Below are positions 18,973 to 26,723 of a stretch of 56,182 bases of DNA, piece by piece (position 1 is the stretch's first letter; every line of letters begins with the position of its first letter). This DNA comes from Verrucomicrobiaceae bacterium (lineage in GTDB: Bacteria > Verrucomicrobiota > Verrucomicrobiia > Opitutales > Intestinicryptomonadaceae), in NCBI GenBank assembly GCA_015061955.1, contig SUVO01000016.1:1-56182 (forward strand), in the 5' to 3' direction. The notes under the pieces are model-generated. The model made no database searches, was not told the DNA's origin, and saw only the letters and a program-made list of their open reading frames with translations. The position numbers and the translations under genes are program-made.

Positions 18973-20340
18973 ATGAAAGCATATATTCGTACATACGGGT
19001 GCCAAATGAATGAACGCGATTCGGAAAATATCGCGGCAAATTTTGTGGAAAAAGGTTGGACAATTACTTCGGTTGAAGATGAAGCCGATGTAATTGTAAT
19101 AAATACTTGCTCTGTTCGAGAACAAGCAGAACAAAAAGCAATCGGTAAACTCAGTCATTTGTTGAGTTATAGAAAATGGCAAAAACGCAACTTACCTATA
19201 ATTGGTGTAACTGGTTGTATGGCTCAGAATCGTGGCGAAGAAATAGCAAAAGCACTTCCACGCATAGACTTTATTGCTGGTCCACGAAAAACTCATTTAG
19301 TAGCCAATATAGCAATAGATATTCACAATAAAGTTTTGCAAGAAACATTTTCACCAAGAGAACGTTTGCGTAAGCCATATATAGATATTTCTGACGACAA
19401 CACATCGCATTTGCGTATAAACAAGCATTATAACCTTTCAAAAACATCAAATGTTTGTGCATTCGTATCTATAATGCAGGGTTGTCAGATGAATTGTTCG
19501 TATTGCATTGTGCCAAAAGTACGTGGAGTTATGCGTTCGCGCCCAACCGACGACGTTGTGTGCGAAGTAAAACAACTTGTTGAAAATGGAGCCAAAGAAG
19601 TAATGCTTTTAGGACAAGTTGCAAACGCATTCGGCAGAGAAATCCCAGCACAAAATGGGGTATCGGAATTTGTACGGCTTCTGCAAAAATTAAACGATAT
19701 TGATGGACTTGAGCGCATACGATTTACATCGCCACATCCATCGTATTTTAGAGACGATTTAATAAATGCATACGGTTCGCTCGAAAAGCTCTGCGAATAT
19801 GTACATTTACCATTGCAATCAGGGAGCGACAGAATACTCAAAGCAATGAATCGCCCGTATAAGTCGGCAGACTTCTTGAAGATAGTTGATAAACTCCGAG
19901 CCCGTTCAAGTGATATGTCTATCTCAACCGACATAATAGTTGGTTATCCCGATGAAACCGAAGAAGACTTTTTGCAAACAGTAGAAGCCTTCAAGCAAGC
20001 TAATTTTGATATGGCGTTCATCTTTAAATATAGCGAACGCAAAGGCACAAAATCGGCAGAATTAAACGACAATATTTCAGACGCAATAAAAGAAGATAGA
20101 AATCAACGTTTACTTGCTGTATTAGAAAAACAATCTATGGATTTCCACAATGCAATGATAGGCAAAACATATCAAGTACTTGTTGAAAGCAATGCTAAAC
20201 GTGGCGAAAATATGTTTATGGGAAGAACAAGGAATCATCGCAAATGTATATTCAAAGCCGATGAATCTTACATAGGCAAAATGGTAAACGTTAAAGTGAA
20301 TAGTGCAACTGTTACTGCGTTAGACTGCGAAATTGTATAA
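18973..20340 (+). CDS. miaB: tRNA-2-methylthio-N6-dimethylallyladenosine synthase MiaB
   Basis: Radical-SAM methylthiotransferase that adds the 2-methylthio group to i6A37 of tRNA. The ATG at 18973 is chosen since the N-terminal domain begins MKAYIRTYGCQMNERDSE; upstream in-frame codons give no family-like sequence. The second 4Fe-4S cluster is bound by Cys10, Cys46 and Cys82; the radical-SAM cluster by Cys171, Cys175 and Cys178 (GCQMNCSYC). A TRAM domain closes the 455-residue protein from about residue 395. TYGCQMN plus these spacings point to MiaB rather than RimO or MtaB. Confidence 0.93.
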   Translation: MKAYIRTYGCQMNERDSENIAANFVEKGWTITSVEDEADVIVINTCSVREQAEQKAIGKLSHLLSYRKWQKRNLPIIGVTGCMAQNRGEEIAKALPRIDFIAGPRKTHLVANIAIDIHNKVLQETFSPRERLRKPYIDISDDNTSHLRINKHYNLSKTSNVCAFVSIMQGCQMNCSYCIVPKVRGVMRSRPTDDVVCEVKQLVENGAKEVMLLGQVANAFGREIPAQNGVSEFVRLLQKLNDIDGLERIRFTSPHPSYFRDDLINAYGSLEKLCEYVHLPLQSGSDRILKAMNRPYKSADFLKIVDKLRARSSDMSISTDIIVGYPDETEEDFLQTVEAFKQANFDMAFIFKYSERKGTKSAELNDNISDAIKEDRNQRLLAVLEKQSMDFHNAMIGKTYQVLVESNAKRGENMFMGRTRNHRKCIFKADESYIGKMVNVKVNSATVTALDCEIV

Positions 20341-20349
20341 AATATAAAA

Positions 20350-20464
20350 TTATTTCCCACCACAACCAAAGAATTCCTTGTTTTCATATTCGAACAAGCC
20401 CATCATATTCATCTAACGCATAAGTCGGCATGTATGGGTAGTGAGTGGTTAAAAATTCCTCAGT
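20350..20464 (-). pseudogene. possible frameshifted gene remnant
   Basis: In the 172-bp space between miaB and the holin-like gene, minus-strand frame one reads about 26 residues including HYPYMPTYALDEYDG. A second frame continues GLFEYENKEFFGCGGK to a stop at 20350. Removing one base near 20403-20404 joins them into a 37-residue C-terminal fragment. An in-frame stop lies just upstream and there is no start. I do not recognise a family. The second frame could alone encode a 20-residue peptide, but it lacks a ribosome binding site. Confidence 0.25.
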
Positions 20465-20480
20465 TTAAATTCTAAAACAA

Positions 20481-20507
20481 AAACGGTTGGATATTTTCCA
20501 ACCGTTT
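20481..20507. terminator. bidirectional terminator
   Basis: AAACGGTTGG (20481-20490) and CCAACCGTTT (20498-20507) form a 10-bp stem with a 7-base loop, followed by T on the plus side and preceded by A on the minus side. It serves convergent miaB and the holin-like gene. Confidence 0.88.
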
Positions 20508-20512
20508 ATTTT

Positions 20513-20980
20513 TTATCTACTTAATTTAAAAGCTTTACGCGTTATACCAGCACCAATATATGCCGAAATTAAGTTTGCCATTAGTTCTTTCCATACATCT
20601 GCTAAATAAAAACCATTTACATAAGCAACATTAAAGCGTTCTTTTTCGGGGATAAGTCCCCAAAGCCAACCACCATACTGTTCTGCTGTTTCAATAGCAA
20701 CTGGTATATCTACAAAAAATGCAAATAAAAACGGACAGACAGCCAGTACAAAAAATGCCATAAATAACATAATTCGTCTAACCCACTCGCCACTATCGCC
20801 CGATCTATTGAAGGCAGAATCATAAGCAGTAATGTCGCTTAATTGTTGTTTTTGTAGAGCGTCAAGTACCATAGTAAATTTTTGCGAATTTATTGCAGAT
20901 AATTGTCCGACACATGTAACAACACTACTAAATATAGCACCTAACGCACCACTATCCCAAAGCTCTAATAGTAATTCCAA
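20513..20980 (-). CDS. phage holin-like membrane protein
   Basis: Protein of 155 residues, counted from a TTG at 20980. That start has AGGAAGGA about ten bases upstream and follows the previous stop by one base; there is no ATG early in the frame. A hydrophobic helix (RIMLFMAFFVLAVCPFLFAF) is followed by a second semi-hydrophobic stretch near the C terminus (ANLISAYIGAGITR), and the segment before the first helix is amphipathic. The pattern resembles three-TM holins of tailed phages and gene transfer agents. It follows a tail-fibre-like gene, which supports phage origin. No endolysin is adjacent. Confidence 0.5.
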   Translation of the reverse strand: MELLLELWDSGALGAIFSSVVTCVGQLSAINSQKFTMVLDALQKQQLSDITAYDSAFNRSGDSGEWVRRIMLFMAFFVLAVCPFLFAFFVDIPVAIETAEQYGGWLWGLIPEKERFNVAYVNGFYLADVWKELMANLISAYIGAGITRKAFKLSR

Positions 20981-20981
20981 T

Positions 20982-21245
20982 TTATAATGTTCCTTCCTGT
21001 TGTTTTTGTTCAGCAATAGCTTTTATTTGTTCTGCCAATGCAAGTAATTCTTCAGAAGTAAAGTCTTTGCCAAAAGCAAAGCTTGTTAAATTGCCTACTA
21101 TTTCTGAAGGCAAGTGTTGAATAATAGAACTGTCGAGAGTTTTATTTAGATGTCCCGATAATTCTTTTTCACCAACAAATAACTTTGCTACAAGTTTAAT
21201 TTGTTCTACTTCTATTTCTGTAATTGAATTTATTCTGATTTTCAT
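20982..21245 (-). CDS. small protein between tail-fibre-like and holin-like genes
   Basis: Protein of 87 residues starting MKIRINSITEIEVEQIK. No signal peptide or membrane segment; mostly helical by composition, with a Gln/Lys-rich C terminus. I do not recognise it. It begins 3 bases after the tail-fibre-like gene and its stop is one base from the TTG start of the holin-like gene, so the three are one unit. A tail-fibre assembly chaperone is a possible role from position only. Confidence 0.5.
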   Translation of the reverse strand: MKIRINSITEIEVEQIKLVAKLFVGEKELSGHLNKTLDSSIIQHLPSEIVGNLTSFAFGKDFTSEELLALAEQIKAIAEQKQQEGTL

Positions 21246-21248
21246 AAA

Positions 21249-23024
21249 TTAGTTCTGTTCCGATGTTGATGTTGTTATTTCTTCTACAAATGCTTCTATT
21301 CTGGTATCGTTGTCTCCCATTACATTACCTGTAATTGTTGCGTGGTTTTTATTTCCAGAGTAGTCTAAAACTTTTCCGTTTATCGTGTAATCTTCGAGAG
21401 ATAAGAGAGTTCCGTTTTTGCAAATGTTAAAATTTTCTAAAATAGTTTGAACTCTATTTTCTGCAGAAGTGGCAGTATTACAATTAAATGTAAATCTTAT
21501 TTGAGTAATATTATCACTTGCAGTATATCTTTCATTCAACGTAGTTTCTGTTAATGGAATTGTTTTTACAGCTGTTAATGTATTATTTAAAAATTCAAAT
21601 TTACCATATGCTCCATTTACAATAACACCACCAATTAAATCACTAAAGCTTAAGTTAACAACTACACCTTTATTGATAATAAAATTATATCTTATTGACT
21701 TAGATGTTTGAGGATTTGAATTTTGTGTTAAAATGTAATTGTTTCCATTCCATGAATGAGATGTATCGGATGCGACTACGTTGGGATTTTTACCACCACC
21801 AAATAAAACAGCATTTAACAAACTTGGTGAAATAGGTTTGCCTTGCTGATAATCTTCAAGTGTATAAAGAGCATCTGCCGATGTTATATCGAAGTTGAAT
21901 TGATATATATCAGCGTATTGCAGTAAAGCTCCCTTTGAGTGTACTTGGAAATTTTGCGTTGGTGTAATATTTTCCAAAACTACACTTCCACTTGATATTA
22001 AATCGCCATCAAAATATATTTTTGCTTCATTGTTAAAACCTACAAGTACAACTGAATGCCACTTATCGTCTGTATAATTAGCCATTATTGACGAGCTAAT
22101 TGTAAATATTGTTTTATTTCCATTGCTACCACAATACTGAAACATCAATCCAGAATTAGAAGGTCTTAAACCAAAACCGATTGTTGATGCACCAAATTTA
22201 TTTGCAATAATGTATTCATTTTTAGTTACAAATATGTTCCAATTTTCAGCGTTTACTTTAAATCTAAAGCACCAACAAAATTCTTTTACATTTTGTTTTG
22301 AGCCTAATGCTAACGAGCCACCATCAAAATGCAATGCACCTTTGTTAGCTTTGAAAAGTTGCAAATCATTAATATTTAAATTTTGTAATTCTAAATTTGA
22401 AGCAACTTCAAATTTGTCGGCTTTCTGCTCTTGAAGATTATTTGAACTTTGTGTCAAATCGTAAAGCTCTGCAGCGATAGAATTTAACTTATCATTCTGT
22501 GCGTGGATTTGCCCTTGCAATTCAGACGCAATAGAAATTGATTGTTGAGGATTGTCGCTCAAATCGGCTTCAAAATTTTCTGCTACATAAATCCACCCAG
22601 AAGCAAATGTTACTTTGTCGCCATTTTTCAAATAAGCCGAAATTTTCAAGTATTTATCACCTGCAGTAAAGTATGCCTGACTTGATGTTATAGGCACACT
22701 GAAATGACACTTACCCAAATCAATTTCAGCCTGAGTTATATTTTTATTTATAAATTCGGCTAAGATTTCTTTTTTAAAGAGTGTTTTACAATTGCGAGGT
22801 AATGCTCTGTTTACTTCGCCAATATCCATAATTTCAAACGATGCCGAAACAATGTTCGTGCAATCGGCAATAGTTGAGTTATTCAGCAGAATAACATCGA
22901 AGCGTACACTATCGCCAGCCCTAATACAAATAGTTTCATTACTTAAACTATTTTTAGGATTATCAAAAACCGATAAATCAGCAAATAAGCGAACGCAATT
23001 TATATAATTGAATTCATCTTCCAT
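21249..23024 (-). CDS. phage tail-fibre-like protein with LamG-type domain
   Basis: Protein of 591 residues without a signal peptide. An N-terminal beta-rich domain (about 1-150) is followed by a coiled-coil shaft (about 162-228, heptad-rich with ELQGQIHAQNDKLNSIAAEL). A concanavalin/LamG-like lectin domain begins at about 229 with GALHFDGGSLALG and NVKEFCWCFRFKV. Further beta-rich segments follow and include VLDYSGNKNHATITGNVMG, a phrase typical of laminin-G-like repeats. The architecture of base-plate domain, trimeric stalk and lectin tip is that of receptor-binding tail fibres. GGAC precedes the start by five bases. No capsid, terminase or tail-tube genes occur near it. Confidence 0.6.
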   Translation of the reverse strand: MEDEFNYINCVRLFADLSVFDNPKNSLSNETICIRAGDSVRFDVILLNNSTIADCTNIVSASFEIMDIGEVNRALPRNCKTLFKKEILAEFINKNITQAEIDLGKCHFSVPITSSQAYFTAGDKYLKISAYLKNGDKVTFASGWIYVAENFEADLSDNPQQSISIASELQGQIHAQNDKLNSIAAELYDLTQSSNNLQEQKADKFEVASNLELQNLNINDLQLFKANKGALHFDGGSLALGSKQNVKEFCWCFRFKVNAENWNIFVTKNEYIIANKFGASTIGFGLRPSNSGLMFQYCGSNGNKTIFTISSSIMANYTDDKWHSVVLVGFNNEAKIYFDGDLISSGSVVLENITPTQNFQVHSKGALLQYADIYQFNFDITSADALYTLEDYQQGKPISPSLLNAVLFGGGKNPNVVASDTSHSWNGNNYILTQNSNPQTSKSIRYNFIINKGVVVNLSFSDLIGGVIVNGAYGKFEFLNNTLTAVKTIPLTETTLNERYTASDNITQIRFTFNCNTATSAENRVQTILENFNICKNGTLLSLEDYTINGKVLDYSGNKNHATITGNVMGDNDTRIEAFVEEITTSTSEQN

Positions 23025-23069
23025 AGAAGTCCAATATTAATCGGACCTTACGAATTATCAAACGAAGCT

Positions 23070-23093
23070 TTGATGTTTTTGAATAAACATCAA
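23070..23093. repeat. inverted repeat between regulator and tail-like genes
   Basis: TTGATGTTT (23070-23078) and AAACATCAA (23085-23093) form a 9-bp stem. On the minus strand no T run follows, so it is a weak terminator at best and the regulator and phage-like genes may be co-transcribed. Confidence 0.45.
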
Positions 23094-23118
23094 TTTTGGA
23101 AAAACGTACAAACTTTTG

Positions 23119-24684
23119 TTATTTCTTTGACGTTTTGAATGCTTTTGCAGTAATACCAAGTTTATCTATTTTATAATTTAAAATTCTGCGTGTAACCGAT
23201 AATCTACGAGCAGCCGCCGCTGCATTTCCGTTACACGAAGTTAGCGCTTCAACAATAATATCGCGTTCAAAATCGTCGACAAGCTTTTGAAAGTCGGCAT
23301 GCTCGCTATCGGCAAACAACGATGAATTTGTAGATTGTGCAGTTTGTAGCGATGGAGGCAAATCTGACACCGAAATACTTTGCCCTGCCGATATTATAAC
23401 TGCACGCTCTATACAATTTTCAAGTTCTCTTACATTTGTTGGCCAATGATACGCTTTCATCATACTCATTGCCATTGGATTTATTGAAACGATTTTTTTC
23501 TCACGCAAATGAGCGTGTTTTTGCATGAAAAATTTTGCCAGCGAAGGAATGTCTCGACGTCGTTCTCTAAGAGGTGGAATCATAATAGTAAATAGCGACA
23601 TCTGATAATAGAAGTCTTGTCTTACTGTTCCCTCTTTCATACGCTGTTCAAGATTTCCCGACGTAGAAGCAATAATGCGTGCCTTACCTTTTAGCAATTT
23701 TGTAGAGTCTACTTTGGTATATGTTTTATCGGTCAAGTAGCGTAAAATTTTCAACTGTAAAGCTTGCCCGATAAGCCCCATAGCATCAAGGTATACAATG
23801 CCAGTTTCAGCAATTTCAATAAGACCTCGTTTTGAAACCGAACCAAACAACTCAGCATCAATCAGATTATCTTGCATTGTAGAGCAATCTAAAATCTCGA
23901 GTGGTCGCCCACGCCATTTTGGACTATTTGCAATAATGTGCATTGCAAAATCCTTGCCCGAACCTGCTTCACCACGAATTAAAATATGAGCATCTGAATT
24001 ACACGCATTTGCAACTTGTTCGTAAACTTTGAGCATTGCCGAACTTGAGCCAATTGCATTTTGAGGTCTTAATGCAATGTCGATTTTATCGCGTAAAATT
24101 CTATTTTCTGCATGAAGTTTTTCGCCTTCTTCCATTTCAAAAAATAACACCGATACAGCTTCGGAAATAATATTTGCAATGGTTTTAAGTAAAAGAAGGT
24201 TTTTTTCTAAAAGTTCTTTGTTTGAATTTGGGCAGTCTGCCGACAACGTTCCGATAACTTTTTGTCCGCTAATAATAGGCACACAAATAAAAGCAATACC
24301 AATAAAATTACTTCGGCTTTCAGTTTTGTTTAGAAATTCCAAGCTTTCCGAAATATCTTCAACTAATTTAGCTTCTCCAGTTTCGGCAACTTTACCTGTA
24401 ATCCCTTCGCCTATTCTGTAAATACCACGTCGACTCTCATCTTGAGTCAAACCTTGCGATGCTCTTATAACTAAGAAATCGCCACTACACAATGTCACAG
24501 ATAGGTGATCTAACTCGGCTCTGTTCGAAACAATGTCTAAAACTTTTTTCAGCAAAATAGAAACATTTTTTGTTTCTTTTACAATCCGACTAGCCTCGCG
24601 TAAAATCGACACATGTAAACTGCGTTTTTTGTTCAGTTTATCGTCAACCAAATTACCCAAAGAATGTTCCTTATTTTTTGCCAT
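23119..24684 (-). CDS. degenerate NtrC-family regulator (GAF, AAA+, Fis HTH)
   Basis: Transcription regulator of 521 residues: GAF sensor domain (about 35-185), AAA+ domain (about 210-445) and Fis-type helix-turn-helix (about 465-515, NGNAAAAARRLSVTRRILNYK). Walker A is present (GEAGSGKD, 238-245). The sigma-54 contact loop GAFTGA is missing: after ELFG the sequence runs SVSKRGLIEIAETG straight to Walker B, about a dozen residues short. Walker B reads YLDAMG, so the catalytic Glu is Ala301, and one arginine of the RxDLYYR finger is Gln361. It should not drive sigma-54 open-complex formation and is more likely a sigma-54-independent activator or repressor, like TyrR or HupR. Divergent from the HAD gene. 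Confidence 0.85.
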   Translation of the reverse strand: MAKNKEHSLGNLVDDKLNKKRSLHVSILREASRIVKETKNVSILLKKVLDIVSNRAELDHLSVTLCSGDFLVIRASQGLTQDESRRGIYRIGEGITGKVAETGEAKLVEDISESLEFLNKTESRSNFIGIAFICVPIISGQKVIGTLSADCPNSNKELLEKNLLLLKTIANIISEAVSVLFFEMEEGEKLHAENRILRDKIDIALRPQNAIGSSSAMLKVYEQVANACNSDAHILIRGEAGSGKDFAMHIIANSPKWRGRPLEILDCSTMQDNLIDAELFGSVSKRGLIEIAETGIVYLDAMGLIGQALQLKILRYLTDKTYTKVDSTKLLKGKARIIASTSGNLEQRMKEGTVRQDFYYQMSLFTIMIPPLRERRRDIPSLAKFFMQKHAHLREKKIVSINPMAMSMMKAYHWPTNVRELENCIERAVIISAGQSISVSDLPPSLQTAQSTNSSLFADSEHADFQKLVDDFERDIIVEALTSCNGNAAAAARRLSVTRRILNYKIDKLGITAKAFKTSKK

Positions 24685-24757
24685 AAATAAAAATCTGATA
24701 AAAAATTAACAATCAATCTTGCATTTGTCGAAATAATTTTTGAATATATTTTACGCT

Positions 24758-25774
24758 ATGCAGGAAAACGAAAATACACTACATACAGGCAATATTATTG
24801 CGTGCGTTTGGGACTTCGATAAAACGCTTATCGATGGTTATATGCAAACTCCTATATTCAAAGAATATGGTATCGACGAATCTCTGTTCTGGAAAGAAGT
24901 AAATATGCTTCCAGAAATTTACGCACAGAAAGGTATTCGCGTTTCACCCGAAAGCGTTTATTTAAATCATCTATTAAGTTTCGTAAAGAATGGTAAAATG
25001 TCGGGGCTTAGCAACGCCAAATTGCGTGAGCTTGGTGGACATCTTGAGTTTTGTGCAGGTCTGCCAGAGTTTTTTAACGAACTTAAAAATGTAGTTAATG
25101 AAAATCCCGATTACAAGGCATTAGATATAAAACTTGAGCATTACATAATAAGCACAGGCTTGGCAGAAATGATAAGAGGTTCGAAAATAGCCGAATATGT
25201 AGATGATATTTTTGCCTGTGAGTTTGTTGAAGAACCTATGCCACCATACTTTTCACAACAACCTGAGTTCGATTTCGACAGCCTTGCAACTCAGATAAAT
25301 CAGATTGGTATGATTGTCGATAACACAATAAAAACGCGTTTTATTTTCGAGATAAATAAAGGTTCAAATAAAAATCCAGAAATAAACGTAAATGCAAAAA
25401 TTCGCGAAGAAGATCGCCGAGTACCAATTCGCAATATGATATACATAGCTGATGGCCCGAGCGATGTTCCAGTATTTTCGGTAGTTCGTAAAAGTGGTGG
25501 AAAAGCATTTGCCGTGTATAGTCCGAAAAACGATTTAGAATTTGAACAAAACGATTTTCTCTTGGCAAGTGGAAGAATAGACTCGTACGGACCTAACGAT
25601 TATACATCAACATCGAATACATCAAAGTGGTTAAAAATGCACGTAAAGAAGATTTGCGATCGCATTGTAAAAGAACATTTTGAAGCTATCGAAAATAAAG
25701 TAAGTAAAGCACCAACGCATTTGCATAAATTTGTTCAACAGCAACCAAAAGAACAAGAGCAAGAACTCTTCTAA
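24758..25774 (+). CDS. HAD-superfamily phosphatase-like protein
   Basis: Protein of 338 residues. Motif I is WDFDKTL with the nucleophile Asp19 and Asp21, motif II the Ser/Thr of ISTGLAEMI, and motif [11 protein letters not shown]. The cap region between motifs I and II is long and helical. The ATG at 24758 is used; upstream frame extension to a TTG adds only six residues. Substrate unknown; the long lysine/glutamine-rich C-terminal tail ([16 protein letters not shown]) looks disordered. It ends at a terminator hidden in the end of the convergent small gene. Confidence 0.78.
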   Translation: MQENENTLHTGNIIACVWDFDKTLIDGYMQTPIFKEYGIDESLFWKEVNMLPEIYAQKGIRVSPESVYLNHLLSFVKNGKMSGLSNAKLRELGGHLEFCAGLPEFFNELKNVVNENPDYKALDIKLEHYIISTGLAEMIRGSKIAEYVDDIFACEFVEEPMPPYFSQQPEFDFDSLATQINQIGMIVDNTIKTRFIFEINKGSNKNPEINVNAKIREEDRRVPIRNMIYIADGPSDVPVFSVVRKSGGKAFAVYSPKNDLEFEQNDFLLASGRIDSYGPNDYTSTSNTSKWLKMHVKKICDRIVKEHFEAIENKVSKAPTHLHKFVQQQPKEQEQELF

Positions 25775-25810
25775 TTAGAAAAGCAACATCATATTCTTAA
25801 AGTTAGAATA

Positions 25811-25853
25811 CTACACCGACGTTTTTTCTGAATTCTGTTGGTGTAGTTTTTTT
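25811..25853 (+). terminator. terminator of the HAD gene, overlapping a convergent gene
   Basis: CTACACC (25811-25817) pairs with GGTGTAG (25840-25846), followed by seven T on the plus strand. The stem lies inside the last codons of the 66-residue minus-strand gene. Confidence 0.6.
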
Positions 25854-26011
25854 ATGTCGCAATCAATTTTATGTTTAATTCTATCTGCTAACAAAGAATT
25901 TATTTCTTTTTCAGTAGCTTGATAAGCATTTTTTATTTCTTTCAAAAATTCTACATCTTCTTTTGCCAATTTAAATTCATCAGGGCATTTATTGTTATCT
26001 TGATTATTCAT
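25811..26011 (-). CDS. small protein coupled to the ECF sigma gene
   Basis: Charged protein of 66 residues, predicted helical (KLAKEDVEFLKEIKNAYQAT then a basic/acidic second helix), with no signal peptide or membrane segment. Its ATG overlaps the sigma factor gene end by 8 bases and has a strong AAGGAG eight bases upstream. The tight coupling suggests it works on or with the sigma factor, for example as a soluble regulator, but it resembles no anti-sigma domain I know. Confidence 0.6.
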   Translation of the reverse strand: MNNQDNNKCPDEFKLAKEDVEFLKEIKNAYQATEKEINSLLADRIKHKIDCDIKKLHQQNSEKTSV

Positions 26012-26642
26012 TGTTCAACTCCTTTTGATAATATTCCGACGAGTAGTTTTTGCGAATATCGCACAAGACTTTATGAATATTTTTATATACTTTTTTTGCA
26101 TCAGTATTCAGTTCATCGCAAATAGTAGAAATTTTCATATTCCTGAGATGTCGCATCTCGAAACACAACCATGTTTTTGCATCAAAATTTGTACGCGTAG
26201 TCCCAAGAATATCCATAATCAAGGCTTGTTTATATTCTCGTTCTTCGTCTTCATCTAAGCGATTATCGTATGTTGAAATATCGCACAAATCAATATCGCA
26301 ATCAGAATACTGAATCTGACGTTTTCGCGAACTATGTCTAAGATAATCTACAACTCTACGTTTTATTATAGTTTTCAAAAAGCCTCTAAATTTATACTTT
26401 TTGGGCTGATACACTCCACTTTCAAAAGCATTGCGTATAGACATAACAGTTGCAGATATGACATCTGTAATTTCATCATCTGTAGGTGCTCTCTTTATTT
26501 CCGTGATAAACGCGTTTATGGTCATCTGCTTAAGAGTTATACTGTACATTTCGTAAAATTTCGTCCACGAAATATTCCATACCTGATTATTTTGTGAATT
26601 TAGTTTTGAAATAATTGAATGTGGTGTGTCTGGACATCTCAT
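26004..26642 (-). CDS. ECF-type RNA polymerase sigma factor
   Basis: Protein of 212 residues with the two-domain ECF layout. Region 2 is recognisable by VMSIRNAFESG and FRGFLKTIIKRRVVDYLR; region 4 covers roughly 145-205 with a helix-turn-helix (MKISTICDELNTDAKKVYKNI). A linker rich in Asp/Glu joins them. No membrane anti-sigma gene is adjacent. Instead the divergent neighbour is a Ser/Thr kinase, as in ECF groups controlled by kinases, such as EcfP/PknT of Vibrio parahaemolyticus, where phosphorylation of the sigma factor activates it. Kinase control here is inference from arrangement. Confidence 0.83.
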   Translation of the reverse strand: MRCPDTPHSIISKLNSQNNQVWNISWTKFYEMYSITLKQMTINAFITEIKRAPTDDEITDVISATVMSIRNAFESGVYQPKKYKFRGFLKTIIKRRVVDYLRHSSRKRQIQYSDCDIDLCDISTYDNRLDEDEEREYKQALIMDILGTTRTNFDAKTWLCFEMRHLRNMKISTICDELNTDAKKVYKNIHKVLCDIRKNYSSEYYQKELNNE

Positions 26643-26660
26643 ATATAACCCTGTTCGTTA

Positions 26661-26676
26661 GAAAAAAATTTTTTTC
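26661..26676. promoter_or_regulatory. palindrome in the sigma/kinase divergent promoter region
   Basis: GAAAAAAATTTTTTTC is a perfect 16-bp palindrome in the 81-bp space between the two divergent start codons. It may be an operator or a bent A-tract; its base composition makes chance occurrence plausible in this AT-rich DNA. Confidence 0.3.
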
Positions 26677-26723
26677 AAAAAAATATTGAAATAAACAAAA
26701 TAAAAATTTAATAGCCCCTATAT

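Noticed and set aside
23070-23093. Terminator after the NtrC-like gene
   Set aside because: The stem is good but no T tract follows on the transcribed strand, so it is listed only as an inverted repeat.
24740-24757. Longer HAD protein from a TTG at 24740
   Set aside because: Only six residues are added, with no ribosome site; the ATG at 24758 is the simpler start.
26686-26714. Promoter TTGAAA-17-TAATAG for the kinase gene
   Set aside because: The -10 match is poor and the start codon would be almost leaderless; in such AT-rich DNA this is weak evidence.
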